Assembly: GCA_029449245.1 (NCBI GenBank)
Contig: JANATF010000011.1
Span: forward strand, 310,001 to 374,000
Reading direction: 5' to 3'
DNA: 64,000 nt
Origin: Mortierella alpina
Taxonomy: Eukaryota > Mortierellomycota > Mortierellomycetes > Mortierellales > Mortierellaceae
Part shown: in pieces, positions 22,336-34,388 of the stretch
Layout of the letters: each line of letters starts with the position of its first letter
Position numbering within the stretch: the stretch's first letter is position 1
Position numbers and translations under genes: made by a program
Notes under the pieces: generated by a model
Databases searched by the model: none
Seen by the model: the letters and a program-made list of their open reading frames with translations, nothing else
Told to the model about the DNA's origin: nothing

Positions 22336-24684
22336 AATTGTATGGATGGATGGATGGATGCGTGTGAAGGCGAATCAACGCGGCCGAGGGCCTACGAAGC
22401 GAGAGTTGAATAAAATGGCACTTGGTCTGTGGCCCTGTAGTGCAATGAAAACGCGGTGATGGACCTTGGAGACGTTGAAGACTCGGAGGCGGGGGGTATG
22501 GGCGTGCAGTGTGAGAATTACTATCCCGTGAAGGTGAGTTCGATGAAGGATGAGACGAAGACAGTTTTGCACAGGAAGAGAGGAGTCGAAGAGGGTAAAG
22601 GTTCTGAGCACAAGTGGGGGTGATATGAGGAAAGAACGAAGGCTTTTTTTTGGACAATTGCGGTGCATGCGTGGGAGGCAAAAGTGGGATCGCTATTTTT
22701 TCTGCGGAGTTTTGGACCCGTATTTAAGAGAAAAAAAAATCGCCGCATGGACTCCCCGCAGCCTGTGGTGGGGCACGTCTAGAACAGTGAGCAGGTTACA
22801 TTCTGGCAGTGACCCGTGCCTCGTAGATACCAATTATTGGCCAAGCACCGCCATAGACCACGGACCAAGGCTCCTCTCAAGTGGGGGCATACCGTGAACA
22901 GCATGAATAAGAGTGGCATCGACTTGTTGGTACTGATGCACAAGTGAGCAAACCTTTAGGACGGAGAAAAGCCATCAACAACGGACCTTAAAAGCCTCTT
23001 GCAAATTTGCATTGTTTACGCATACTCTGCAACGCATTTGGCAATGGCACGTAAAAAGCAGCATGAATACAACAATTATCGATTACTCTGTTTTCGTTGG
23101 TGAGCTGCACATATCACTTGCCATACACGCAGGAACGAATCCGCTGCTGAGCTGCCTCTTGCAGCGAAGGCAGAGCTCAGAGAGGGCGTGGGTCGAATGC
23201 AATCCTCGATCGTCCTCGTTACTTCGTGATTTATTGTCCTGTACACCCCTGAGTTGTTCCTTTTCCATCTCCTGAAAACGTGTATCTTCGAACAAAGTAA
23301 ACAAACAAGATTGGCGCCCATGCGCTCTTTGTTCCATCCCTAACATAGGTGTGTGACCAGACATCGTGTCCTTGTCCTCCCTCCAACTCTTTTGATGCAT
23401 GATGTTTATCTCGCCGTTGAGCGCTGTTGTGCCCTATGGTAATGTACAAGGACTACGCAAAAATCTCTCACTCATCACAGGCGTGCACGAACAACGCCAG
23501 TGGGCCTTGATGTGTCATGCCAAAGGCCCCCAACACGCCAAATAATGATACAAGATGCATTAGTGTCCAAGCACGCATATCATGCAATTTCTTTACGGGT
23601 ACAAATCCACACTTTTATCACATCGACAGCCTGGTTAATTGTTCTATTTTCGCTATGGCGGCTCGAATGACTGAGGGCCAAAAACGGGGGAGGAGGAGGG
23701 GTTCATGCAGGTTGAGCACTCACCTCACGTATTTTTTTCTTTTTTATTCTTTGTGAGGACCAGAAATTGTGGGAGATCTCGACGAGAAGGGGATGTAACA
23801 AAGAGTTAAAGTAGTTACCCCTCACGCGGCCCTTCGATTTCAGTAAGGTCCATCAGAGTAAATTTTTAGGGAGCAAAGGCGTGAGCAACCACAGACCCTA
23901 TTTTCGTGTCTGCACAAATTTGTGGCGTTTTGACGAATTTGCATGACTAGCGCGTCCTCGGGAGAAGAGCAAAGGCAAAAGCAAACAAAAGAAGCAAAAA
24001 TTGGGGTTGTCTTCTTGAGGATCCGCTGGTCAATTTGCGTTGTTTCCATTGCGCGATAAAAGCACGGCCATTTGTATACCTTGTCTAAAGTACAATCAAG
24101 AAAAAAAAAGAGAATACCGCAGTTTACCTCCCAAAGTTCTAGATCTAGAAATGGCTCATTCGTGCCGCTTCTTCTATTGTACAACGCGCCAGTAGTCATG
24201 GTTCCTCTGATCTCTTCATCCATGGCTGTTGTTGAAACTCTGCCTCCCAAAAAAATCGTTCTGGTGTTCTCTGCACTTGGGTTTTTTGACTATGCCATGG
24301 CGGCGGGGGGAGTATTGGAGGCATGTTTGCAGTGATTCCATGCCTTCACGTTCAAAATGGCGTTCCGCTAATACGCGTTTTCATTTCATTGTGGAATTAA
24401 TTCAGAGGGGGACGAGGCCCGACGCAATTCAAGGTCGTTTGCAATCGCGTCTTGAGGGAATATGAAATGCAAGGCAAATTAGTCAAGGAATAAACACTGC
24501 TGTCCACGTCAACAAAAAGCCGGTCGAGTTCTATAGAGAGAACAACATTCATTATGCAAGCGCGCCGTTGACGTGTCTGATTATGCATGATGGCCCGTTC
24601 ACAAAAATCTCGGGCGCGCTTCATCACCAGAACGAGAGAGAGAGAAAAAAAACGCGGGGTGTTAAATGAATCAGGTTTATAGCC
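22336..24684. other. 2.3-kb gap; promoter of 7TM gene B and 3' flank of the zinc-ribbon regulator
   Basis: Apart from the leader microsatellite, I see only AT-rich and T/A-run sequence. Open frames up to about 136 codons (for example 23840-24250 on the minus strand) have no family signature, no supporting splice structure and overlap frames on the other strand. Confidence 0.55.
22342..22360. repeat. ATGG microsatellite next to the 7TM gene B start
   Basis: A short run of four to five ATGG units ends within about 10 bp of the 7TM gene B start codon, so it lies in the 5' leader. Confidence 0.8.
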
Positions 24685-27600
24685 CTAGTCGTCGTCCTCT
24701 AGAAGTTCGTCTTGCTCCCTATCCATTTCAACATCCCCTTGCTCCTCGTCCATCTCCAAGGCCTCGATCCCTTCTGCGTGATCTAGACTGCCTGATTTAC
24801 TTGCACCCTCCTGTCCAGCCTTTGTGTCAACGTCCTCGACCTCATCCTTGTCGTCGTCTCTAATCGCGATACGACTTACACCCATCACATTAACATCCTC
24901 CTCATCTTCCTCTGGCTCTGGAACTTGCTTGTGGTCAACCTGTTGCTGAAGCCCATCGACTTTTCCCTCGGACTCTGTCGCACCTTCACCCTCTTCCTCA
25001 TGCCCACTATCCTGACCCTCCAGCTCCTCGACCTCCTCCAACCCCTTGGGTTTGAGCATCAATCCAAAATCCTCGGACAGAAACGAGGCCACGACATTGG
25101 GTGGGATCAAAATCCTCCACCCTGCTGTTTCGACTCGCGTGAAGAGTGAATAATCGATCCCCATTTCCTTTTGGTCCTCCAGAACCACATACGAAGACGC
25201 CTTGGCCACTCCAAGCGCTTCCACATCCGGTGAGGTAGTAGCGCGACCCAGGTTCAAGCCAAGACCTTCGACCTTGTTGATGCAGGACTCTGCTCCAGAT
25301 TGAGCGAGGTACTCCATACCAAAGACTTGAACTGCCGAACCCACTAGTCTTCCTTCGCTCTTGGCCGTCGCCACCGAAGCCGCCGTCTTGCAAGTCACAC
25401 GCCCGTCCTCATCCTTGTCGACAGCAGCAGCAATTACAACATCTGTGTCTGCGCGACGCTTCTTGGACGCTCCAAAATCCATCTCGTCCGGTGACGCCGA
25501 ACGACGGTGACCAAGAACTGACGATTGTGAATGTGCGAGCGAGAGGTTGGGATGAGACGTCGCGCGATGGAGAGTCCTGCCGTGGTGGGTGCTCGCAGTA
25601 GGGTGCTCGTCATCATCGCTGGCACTCCTCTTAAGCTGCTCTCGCAGATTCGTGGCGGAGGCATAGGACTGCAGTGAGCGCGGCTGCCGGATCTCGATCA
25701 CGATTTTGGAACTCTGGGAGACTTGCATGGCCACGGCTTGGGATGTTTCCAGGGTCTGAACGGTGGCGGATGAGGGATTCTTGGATTGGCTGTTGGGGAA
25801 GCAGGTCAGCTTGATGTTGTTGGGGCTGTATTGCGAGTGATGATGATACTGCTGCTGTTGTTGTTGATGGTGTGACAGACCCTGATGTTGCTGACTCGTC
25901 GAGTAGAGGTTCTGGCTAGACGTGGATCGTCTCATGGCTGGACCCAGGCTCTTGCGTTTAAGTCCCAGCTGACGCATCTTTGCCACTGGACCTAGATGGT
26001 CGAATGAATAAAATAAAAGATGGAGTTGACCAGTGAGCGGCATAATTCTTCAATTGTGCGTTTAGTAATGTGGGAGTGACGATATCACAAGTCAAAGGAA
26101 CTTACGGCCATCTGCATCAACATGATAATCTGGCGACACCTCCCTATCATTGTCTGTATCAAAGGTGTTGTGGTTCTCGGGCCGCGGCGTTTGGTAGTAG
26201 AGATTCGAGGAGGACTGGTGCTGTCTCAATGGTGGCCTATGGGGACCGCCCATGGGCAGTGAATGCGAATGGCGCATGGGCTCTGCCTGCGGTGTTAGCA
26301 GACCCTGATGTGGGGGCGTCCCTTGACGCTCACCCCCGCCATTGCTCCAAGGCGCAGATGACGTGGAAGGCGAATGTCCTTGAACCAGGTGGCTCGATCT
26401 CATAGGAGGGGTGAGAGCAAGACGCGATGGATCCTCAATTTGATCAGAGACGTCCATAGGATGCTGTCGCTCATGGCCATTGGGAGATGCAGGAGGCGGG
26501 AGAACCGGGTGATGGGGCCGATGCTGCCGTTGCTGAGTATGGACCTGATGTCGCTGTCCTGCAGCGGGTGCAGATGATCCAGGAGCGAGAAGTGTGCTTG
26601 CGTTCAGCTTCTCGTACTTGTCGCGGTGAATTTGCGTGTACTCATCAGCTTCACTAGCCCGGCGATCGTAGGGGTGTGAGAGCGGGGACGGGAGGGGTGG
26701 AGGAAGGCCGGCATGGCCGCTGTAGGCGCCGCCGTGACCTGTGTGAGGTTGGCTCATGCGTCTTTGAAAATAACCCGTCGCATTGCTGCTCTCATCATAG
26801 CGACCGCGAAGAGACGATGGCGTACCTGGCTGCTGATCGTGGTGCATCATAATCTCTCGACCAGGGGAAGGGCGAGGAGATGCAGACGATAGCGCAGGTG
26901 AAAGGGCTTCGTTACTGGGGTGGTACTTTGAGCCGGGGATAGGCGAAGGTTGGGACGATCGACGCTCCGCCGCGCTTCCGAGATACTGTGTCGATTCTCG
27001 CCTAACGATCTGGCGCTGCAGTGGTCGTTGCTGCTGTTGTTGACCAGAATATCCCGTGTTGTTGAAGCCACCTCGGTGATCACGCTCGCGCTCCTGCTGT
27101 TCAAGATACTGCTGACGAACCTGGCCAATGTTTGGGTGCGAGTGTGAGTGGTGAAGCTTCTGGCCGCCTTGACGACCACCTGGCTGGGCTTGATGCGATG
27201 GGTGAGGATGCACTGGGGTGGGCGTGACCGAGCGTGCCGTGTGGCCGAACGATGGACGGGATCTGTAACCGCGTGGGTCTTCATTCTCAAGTGGGGGTGT
27301 GCCTGGCACCTGGAGAAGACTGCCACCATGATGGTGGCCATGGACCGACGTGTCCTCGTACTCCATGCCCATTGAATCATCTCCTGCAAGCGAAGGACGT
27401 CGAAGCTGCTGGACGGATGCTCTTCTGCCAAGGCCACTTTGCGGGTGCATGTAAGGATGAGATTGACGACGAGCCTCCGAGAGATGGCTTCCATCAGAAT
27501 CTCGCTCCATATGAACAGAACTCTCGCGGCTTTGATCTCGTCCTTGGTCGTGCGGTCGGAACTCCTGGTCCTCCTGCAGTCTTTGCAGCCTCTCTGGCGC

Positions 27601-28800
27601 ACCCATATCAGAGCCCAATCGAGGGCTATTCTCTGGCTTGGTTGAGACTCGGCGAGATCCCTTGTTTGTGGCATTGGGAGGTGGTGCAAGTGCAAGGACA
27701 TTGTCTCCGGGACTAGCAGCCGAGTTGGGCGTAGCAGAGTCTGGAAGGGAATGACCATAGACGACACCGGCGATCATGTTGCGGATCTTTGATTCTGAAT
27801 AAGACTTGTTGCATATCAGGCTCATTGATACAGGTGGCCTGCATTTGAAGCGAAGGTTTCCATCTACATGAAGACACGCACACAGTAATTAGATTGGGCT
27901 GGGACTTTTAGGACAGTTAAAGGCGAAAACAAGACTAAATGAGGCATGTAACAAAGATTTACCAGACATGCCATCGCGCTGGATGGTGTTGCGGCAGAAG
28001 CATTTTGCGCAGGGAATGAGGTTTCGGTATTGCTTAAAGAGCGCAATGGTCTCCTCTTGGAGGGCCGACCGTGGCAGCGTTGCGGTCATCGTCCGCAGTG
28101 AGCCACGCCTTGAGGAAGGGGCCGTAGGCCCAGTTGTCATAGACGTGTCTGAAGTGATGGCCGACGACGGCGTGGAGGCTCCGTTGGGCGCCATGGTGTG
28201 ATGGCGGATCGGCTGGGACGAAGTGTCGACCACGAGGTGAGACTTGTCATGGTTGGGAAGATGAGGATTTTGTGAATGCTGATAATGAGTTGCGTCACCC
28301 AGCGCTGCCTCGCTTGACCCCATGTTTGCATCGTGCGACGCTCGACGGTTAACTCCTGTGGATGAGTAAGACGTGTACCCCTCGGGCTCGTTGTTGCTCA
28401 TGACAATGTCCGATGCACCGATAGAGGCGGGTGGCATCGATGGTACTCCGTGCTCGGTTTTTAGCTTTAGAAGCTGCTGATGTTGTTGTGGTTGAATGGC
28501 AGAAGCCTGGTATGAGACGGTGGAGTTTGCTGGTGATGTAGGGCTGTCTGAGGTCGCCGGTGCGGGCGCTAGGGGATGGACTGGAGTTTCGTCAGTGTAA
28601 TCCATGGGGTCGTCCAGGTCATCCGAGGGTGGCGAGGGCGACTCTTGGGTAGAGTGAGTGAAATGCTCCTCAGCGCGCTCAGTCAGGGTGTGAGAGCCAG
28701 AGCCCGGCTCAGACTTCATGGCTGTCGATGCGCTTTTTGAAGGGGATTGGGATCTAGACTTTGGGCTAGACAGGGAGGACTGGGGTAACGCAGACAACAT
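24685..28800 (-). CDS. Large putative transcription regulator with a zinc-ribbon-like core
   Basis: Three exons, 28800-27963, 27863-26106 and 25991-24685, join in frame to 1300 residues. Residues 1-255 are Ser/Thr/Pro-rich. A compact conserved-looking core follows at about 258-310: ETIALFKQYRNLIPCAKCFC, RNTIQRDGMSG, GNLRFKCRPP, SLICNKSYSESKIRNMI. Its cysteines (CAKCFC, KC, IC) could bind one zinc, and the layout recalls DNA-binding zinc ribbons. The core is split by intron 1. Then come about 550 residues rich in His, Gln, Ser and Pro. Next are a basic segment (KMRQLGLKRKSLGPAMRR) and a Lys/Arg cluster (GASKKRR), a likely nuclear signal. A folded-looking stretch near residues 1090-1175 has SYVVLEDQKEMGIDYSLF and GWRILIPPNVVASFLSEDFG. 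The acidic tail ends ELLEDDD. A nuclear regulatory role is inferred from composition and the zinc core. I do not recognise a named orthologue. Confidence 0.75.
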
Positions 28801-31800
28801 GATGTGTAGTGTGGGTATGTGGATGCCGTGAAGACGGGAGTGGAAATGGGGCGAGTCGAGATAGAATGAGCGAGGAGTACGTGGCCGCTCGATAGGAGCA
28901 ATGGTGCGGGAGAGAGGAAGAGCTGTGGAAGCAATGGAGGCAGATGATGTTTCTAGATAACAAAAGAGAGTAAGGGGCGACTGTTAGACGATGGTCAGAG
29001 CATGGACGGGAAAGGCACAAGAGCGAGGAAGGGAGAAAGAGAAAAGAGAGAAAAAGAGGAAAAGGTGGACCCTTGATATAGACACGCAGTTACACCAAAC
29101 AAGGATGCGCGCTGCATGGACACAACAGCCATGCTCCGCATTTGAACAATTGCCCACTTGCAGACATACAACAAAGAAGTCCGCCCCCGCCAGAGTCCAG
29201 GCATTGAATGGAAAATTATTGTCGTCAGGACGGCGCGCAGACGTGTATAAGCAATGTCCAGCAGTTCATTAAGGGACAACGGTCCATGCCCATGCCCATG
29301 TGTGAGGGGCAATGTGGATTGCAGGCAGCGATAATTCGGTCGCAAGGAGGGGGGTAAAAGAGAAACAGAGAGCGTGGGCGAGAGAAGGGGGAAGACGACG
29401 AGTGGACGGACTAAAGACCGCCAGTCTTCCTGTGCAAAGACTGGACCTGCAAATGAGTGGGAGGGGGGCATTGCGAAGATGCAGCAGCAAGGCCAGAGAT
29501 TCTTACAATAGCCGCAACAATCGTAGCATGTACAATACAATTGAACCATTACAAAAAAACAAAAAAAAGGGAACGGAGAAGGGGATGGGGAAGGAGGTCG
29601 CACTGTTCATTGCGCGACAATCTCCTTGCTTTTCTACCAGCTGTCCAAACAACAGACTACCGTCTGCAGCCTCTGCAGCTGGAGATGCATGTCCGTCTGT
29701 GCGCATAATTGGACCATGGTCATCGCTTCTCTCCTACGGACTACCTGGCTCTCAAAATGGGTCTTGTGTGTTTTTGTTGTGACTGAGCCAATGTTGAGTA
29801 CAAAATACAAAATAAGGGATGCCGCACTTTAAAGACGGGGGGGGAAGGACTCGGCTCATACGCCATGAACAAGGGAGAGCTACTCAAGTATCAGCTTATG
29901 CCAAGTGAGAAAACTGCCGAGACTCATTAGCCACCAGTGCTGCAATGGCTGCTCGCGCACAACGGCCCGTGATGACAGCAGAAAGCGGCCCAGAGACTGA
30001 AACAACAAGGGCGATATTGATGAGGCAGTGTCTGCATCCGCCGATGTGAGATATGAAGGAGAGGTACGGCAGAAAGATAAGATGAAAATACTACAAGGAG
30101 ACATTATCAGACTGTGTGTGCGCACAGCATGAATCAAGTAGTACGCTTAAATCTCCGGGGAGCGCTGGAGGGTCATTCTGGTTATCAAGATAACAATGAC
30201 CCTGGACCATGTAGCTTTTTGGACAGAAGGTCGGCTCGAGAGGGGCTTCGAAGCGTTTGCCGCTTCCCACGTCTGAGGAATGTATGACTCTTGGACCATG
30301 ATGAAGCCCCAAACAGAAAGGCTAAACGGAGGAAGGGATCTTACCGTAGTTCCGGCTGGGTATTCCGCCGAGCTTTGATTTGGCAGTGCTGCGCACAGGG
30401 CTGGAAAGGGCTCTGTTGAGGTCTTTGTAGCGGCAAGGGATGAGTGTCACGGACCGCTAGATAGCCTCTTCTGCTGACAATGTTTGTGGGTGAATGACCC
30501 GAGGGTAGCTACTTCTGAAGTATAGGAGAAGGCGGAGAGTCGAGCCGTGAAAGTTTTGCAAGTGGTGGTCAATGCTCAAAGTGAGAGGCATGCGCTCGCA
30601 GTTGCGTGTTGCGTTGGGCTTTGGAAGACGCGTCTTATGTGGTCTACGTGGGATAGGGAGCGCTGGAAGCTGTGGACGGCGTTGGTCGTTGTTGTGGAAC
30701 AATGTGATTCAAGGAATTAAATGCCGAGCTCGGGTATCTATGTGGTAGCTGAGGCGCGGATACTTCTGAGGGTTAAGAAAGGGCGAAAGAGAGGCGAGGG
30801 TGCAATGTGTTTAAAAGAGAGGAATGGGGCAAAGAGAAAAACTGGACTGGGCACATTCGTGGAAAGTCTTGAAACGCAGCTCTAGAAAAAGAACGGTGTA
30901 GTAGGGTGTAGTATGGGGGTCTCTCAGGATGGACGGGTGCGCGAGAGAGGGACAGAAGGGGAGGGGGTACATACATCCAAGAAAGACAGGGAGGAGGGAG
31001 TTAGGTGCGATCCCCTTGCTGTTGAGGTCGCTGCCGCTGCTGCGACTGAGTCTCTGCGAGAATCAGATCATAATCAAGCTTGCGCCTGTGACCCCTCACT
31101 TTACCCCAGGCCTATTTCTGTCTGAGTGAAGGGAGGGGCTAGGCGCGAAGGAAGGGGTGCCACATCCACGGCCACGGCCACGGATATGTTGGATCCTCAG
31201 CATAAACCTGCGCTGGAGGTCTTGCACCTTTCTATCCGTTTCGTGCCCTTGCCCTAAATTCTCTAGTCCCTGTTTCCCCGTCTCGCTCACGCTCCCTCAC
31301 CCTCTCTCTCTGTTTCTCGCGCTCACTCGCTCCTTTGCTCCTCTGTTATGCCAGATCACTCCGTTGCTTAAAGTCGTTGCGAACATTGCCACGGTCCACG
31401 CATGCATTGCATTCATACAACAACCAGATGCACTGTACAACTAGACGGTGAACACAGATCTCACAGCACCGTATGGTGCATCAAACCGTCCCATTTTCAT
31501 GTTCCCAATGCCTGGGCCTGAAGAAACCAGGCATGTTGTGGGGAGCTGTTCTTGATCGCCTTGAAACTGGCTACTATTTGATCCGGGTGCACTCAGTCGC
31601 CTCCACTCCCCTTTTAACAAAACAGTGCGCCTGGCGTAACTTGATATGGGAAACAGGTCCAGTGTGCCTGTCTCGCTGTCTCGCCGTCTCTCTTTCTCTG
31701 CCTCTTCTCTCTCTCTCTTTCTCTCGCTTTGAAGAGCTCTCGCCCTTACGCCATCTTTAGCAAGCTTTTGCCGACCACATAGCTTCCGTAGTCAAGTCAG

Positions 31801-33063
31801 GGTATGGGCTATTGCTCCTCCTATTCGTTCCTTGGCCGAAATCGCTTTCCATTACATCCTTAAAAGAAATGAGCCAAGCAGGGGGCGAAGGCACGCGCGA
31901 CAGAGAGACTGGGAGGTTAACAGAGTTGGGGGGTGCCATGCCTCTTTTGTCTCATCTATTTTACGAGGCTGCAGTCTCTATGCTGACCATCTGTTCATGG
32001 TGAAGAGAGGCAGGGGTTCAAGAGACCAACTCAGGAGGTCCTCCTCAGGTTGAGCAGTCCATAAACCTTATTCGTGCTATCGATGGACTAGGGTAGTGCC
32101 CCCCCCCCGGGCTTGATGCGTAGGGAGGACTGTTTGCAAACGCAGTACTAAACCATATGTGGCATACGTAGCTGCGTCCGAACATGGAGGCACCGGCATC
32201 ATCAACCCCGTATTTTTTTTGGATGACGGGGGGACTCTCTTGTGCTGTGGTTCCTGCACCCTTCACAGTGTCCATACCCTCCATGTGGTTGCCGGCATCA
32301 CTAATGCATAACGATGAAGCAAGGCATATTCTGATCTGGGGTGAATGTTCAGAAACACGGGGCGAGGGCTATAACGAGAACGCGAGGATGAAGTGGCAGC
32401 TGGATTTACTCTCGCTGAGATAAGAGTCCTTCCATGGCGAGCACGACAACAGGCCCGTGGGTAGAGTCAAAGGCCTGCTTTCGAGTTTTGCCCGTCAGCA
32501 AAGCTCGCTAAATGATTCTCCTTAGGGCTTACGCCATCTTACGCACTGGACCCTTCCCTGTGTTGTAGCCAGATGGCCGACGGACGATGGAGTAGAAGAA
32601 GAGCGGCCAAGCAAGCGAGGAGCGACAGAGCAAAGGCGAAACGAAGAGAACGAACGAGAGCCACGCGTGCGTCAACCATCGTCTTTTCTCTGGTTTTTTT
32701 TTGGTTCAACATGAGCGTGGTGAGCATGCTTTACTTGTCTACCGATGAGCCGCTTTACGATCCACAGGCGATTCTCAGGATCCACTTGCTCAAGCTGTAT
32801 TTCAGTCTAGATGGCTGGTGTCGTGTGGGGCGATGCACTGCAAACCATGGAGCGTAAAAACAGAACTGACCCATAAATGAAAATTTGCCCTCTTCACGTC
32901 TCGACTCTCATTCTCTCTTCCACTCCACTTATCCACTTCTCCACTTCTCCACGCACCCGCTCTTTCTCACCCATACACACGCACAAACACACACAGCCCT
33001 GTTTGCACTCCCAGGCAGCGCACACCAGCATCCTGAAGCATCACCTTTTTACATCCTGCAGCC
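28801..33063. other. 4.3-kb divergent gap between the zinc-ribbon regulator and an unknown gene; no gene seen
   Basis: This long gap separates two divergent start codons. It is G/A-rich near 28990-29080 and 30780-31000 and CT-rich near 31290-31340, 31660-31730 and 32890-32990. Such pyrimidine tracts are common in fungal leaders, the last one serving the gene at 33064. Short repeats include three CCACGG units (about 31165-31185) and a run of nine C near 32101. Open frames reach about 200 codons at 28995-29603 but are low complexity and unlike a folded protein. Long leaders or non-coding transcripts are possible and cannot be judged. Confidence 0.5.
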
Positions 33064-34388
33064 ATGTCAGATCCCTCCACGAAGCCCACCCCGTTCAGCC
33101 AGTTCTGCTTCTTCAAGAGCCTGTCGTACTCGCTCTTTGAGGACGACTGGATCAACATGGTCGAGTCCTGGCAGGCCATGGTGGCTGTCAACGCGCCCAT
33201 CCCCGAGTTTACGTTCAATATGTCTCCGTTCTTTGCAAACGCGCCGCGTCTGTTGCCGGTATTCCATCGTCATATGCAGTTTGCAGAGCAGGTAAGCTTA
33301 TGCTCCTTGAGCCTCCTGTTGTTTAACTGGGGGGGAGCGGGTCAACCTCGGCTACAGAAGTTCTTTCGCATGGCTGGCTGCCTGTCTGTCTGCACCCTCT
33401 GTTGCACCGACGGGTTTTGTATCCGCGACCACGCTCCTTCTTGCTCCCTTCGTGCTCCTTCGTGCTCTTTCTTGGTCCTCCGTCGTTTGTCATAGCAATT
33501 TGTTTGAGGTGTGCGCATGACCCCCCTTCAATTAAATCTTGCATGAATGCAGCTCACATGACCCCCACGGCTTCTTATAGGACCCCGAGTTCCTGTCGAC
33601 ACTGACAACCGTCCTGATGTCGACGCCATTGCTCATCAAGGTCCAGTTGATCCTGCAGTCGACAGAGCTCTTCTCCGCGTACGTGGTGGCCCTCAAGCTC
33701 GACAATCCATCAGCATCGCACACCCAGGTCATGCAGTCGCTGCAGACCTTCCTCTCCGGTCTACCCGAGGACAAGCGCCTGGAGATCCAGAGGGTCTTTG
33801 CTGAAGAGGAGGCCACAGATTCCATGGGTAAGTCTCCTCCACCTCTACGTAGCACAGAGCAAAGGTCCCCAGAAATTGCTGATACTGACTTCACGTGTCT
33901 TCCTCGTGTTGCCAGGCTTTTCCTCCTCTACCCTCGACACTGCTCTGCAGCTCCTCCACGCTGATACGCAGCTCTACATCGACATTCTCTCCACACTGCA
34001 GCTCAATCAGAACGAAAACCTGCCATGGGATACAGTTGTGAACAAGATCAAGACACTTGTCCTCGCAAAGAAACCCAACGCTTGGCCAGGTGTCGACCAG
34101 TTCTTGAGGAGCCTGCATTGGGGCCATCAGGCAGACGAGGTCGAGGAGATCGATGAGGATGGAGACATGGAAGATGACTACATCGTGGAAATGGTCGAGG
34201 GCATTGACTACTACCCAGACGAAGATGACGAGCAAGAGCTCGGTTCCTTCCCCGACGGTGAGGACTATGACCAGCACTATGCCGCATTTTTGCAGGACGT
34301 TCAGGAAATCCAAGCCGGTCGCAGTGTCCTGGGTGACTTTCGCAAAATGAATGTCACTGACGGCAGACAGGCCGTGGAGTCGTGCTAG
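33064..34388 (+). CDS. Unrecognised 315-residue protein with an acidic C-terminal region
   Basis: Three exons, 33064-33291, 33581-33827 and 33916-34388, join in frame to 315 residues. The start (MSDPSTKPTPFSQF) follows a CT-rich leader and is the first ATG of the frame. The first 170 residues look like a mostly helical fold: FFKSLSYSLFEDDWINMVES, MSPFFANAPRLLPVFHRHM, LLIKVQLILQSTELFSAYVV, LQTFLSGLPEDKRLEIQRVF. Residues 185-240 continue helical (LDTALQLLHADTQLYIDIL, DTVVNKIKTLVLAKKPNAWP). An acidic segment follows (EVEEIDEDGDMEDDYI, YYPDEDDEQE), then a short helix (HYAAFLQDVQEIQAG). No membrane segment, signal peptide or catalytic motif is visible. I do not recognise it. The consensus splice sites and codon-phase agreement argue that it is a real gene. 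Confidence 0.75.

Noticed and set aside
28995-29603. 202-codon minus-strand frame upstream of the zinc-ribbon regulator
   Set aside because: Low-complexity Pro/Ser/Phe/Leu composition from CT-rich DNA, with no recognisable domain or splice context.
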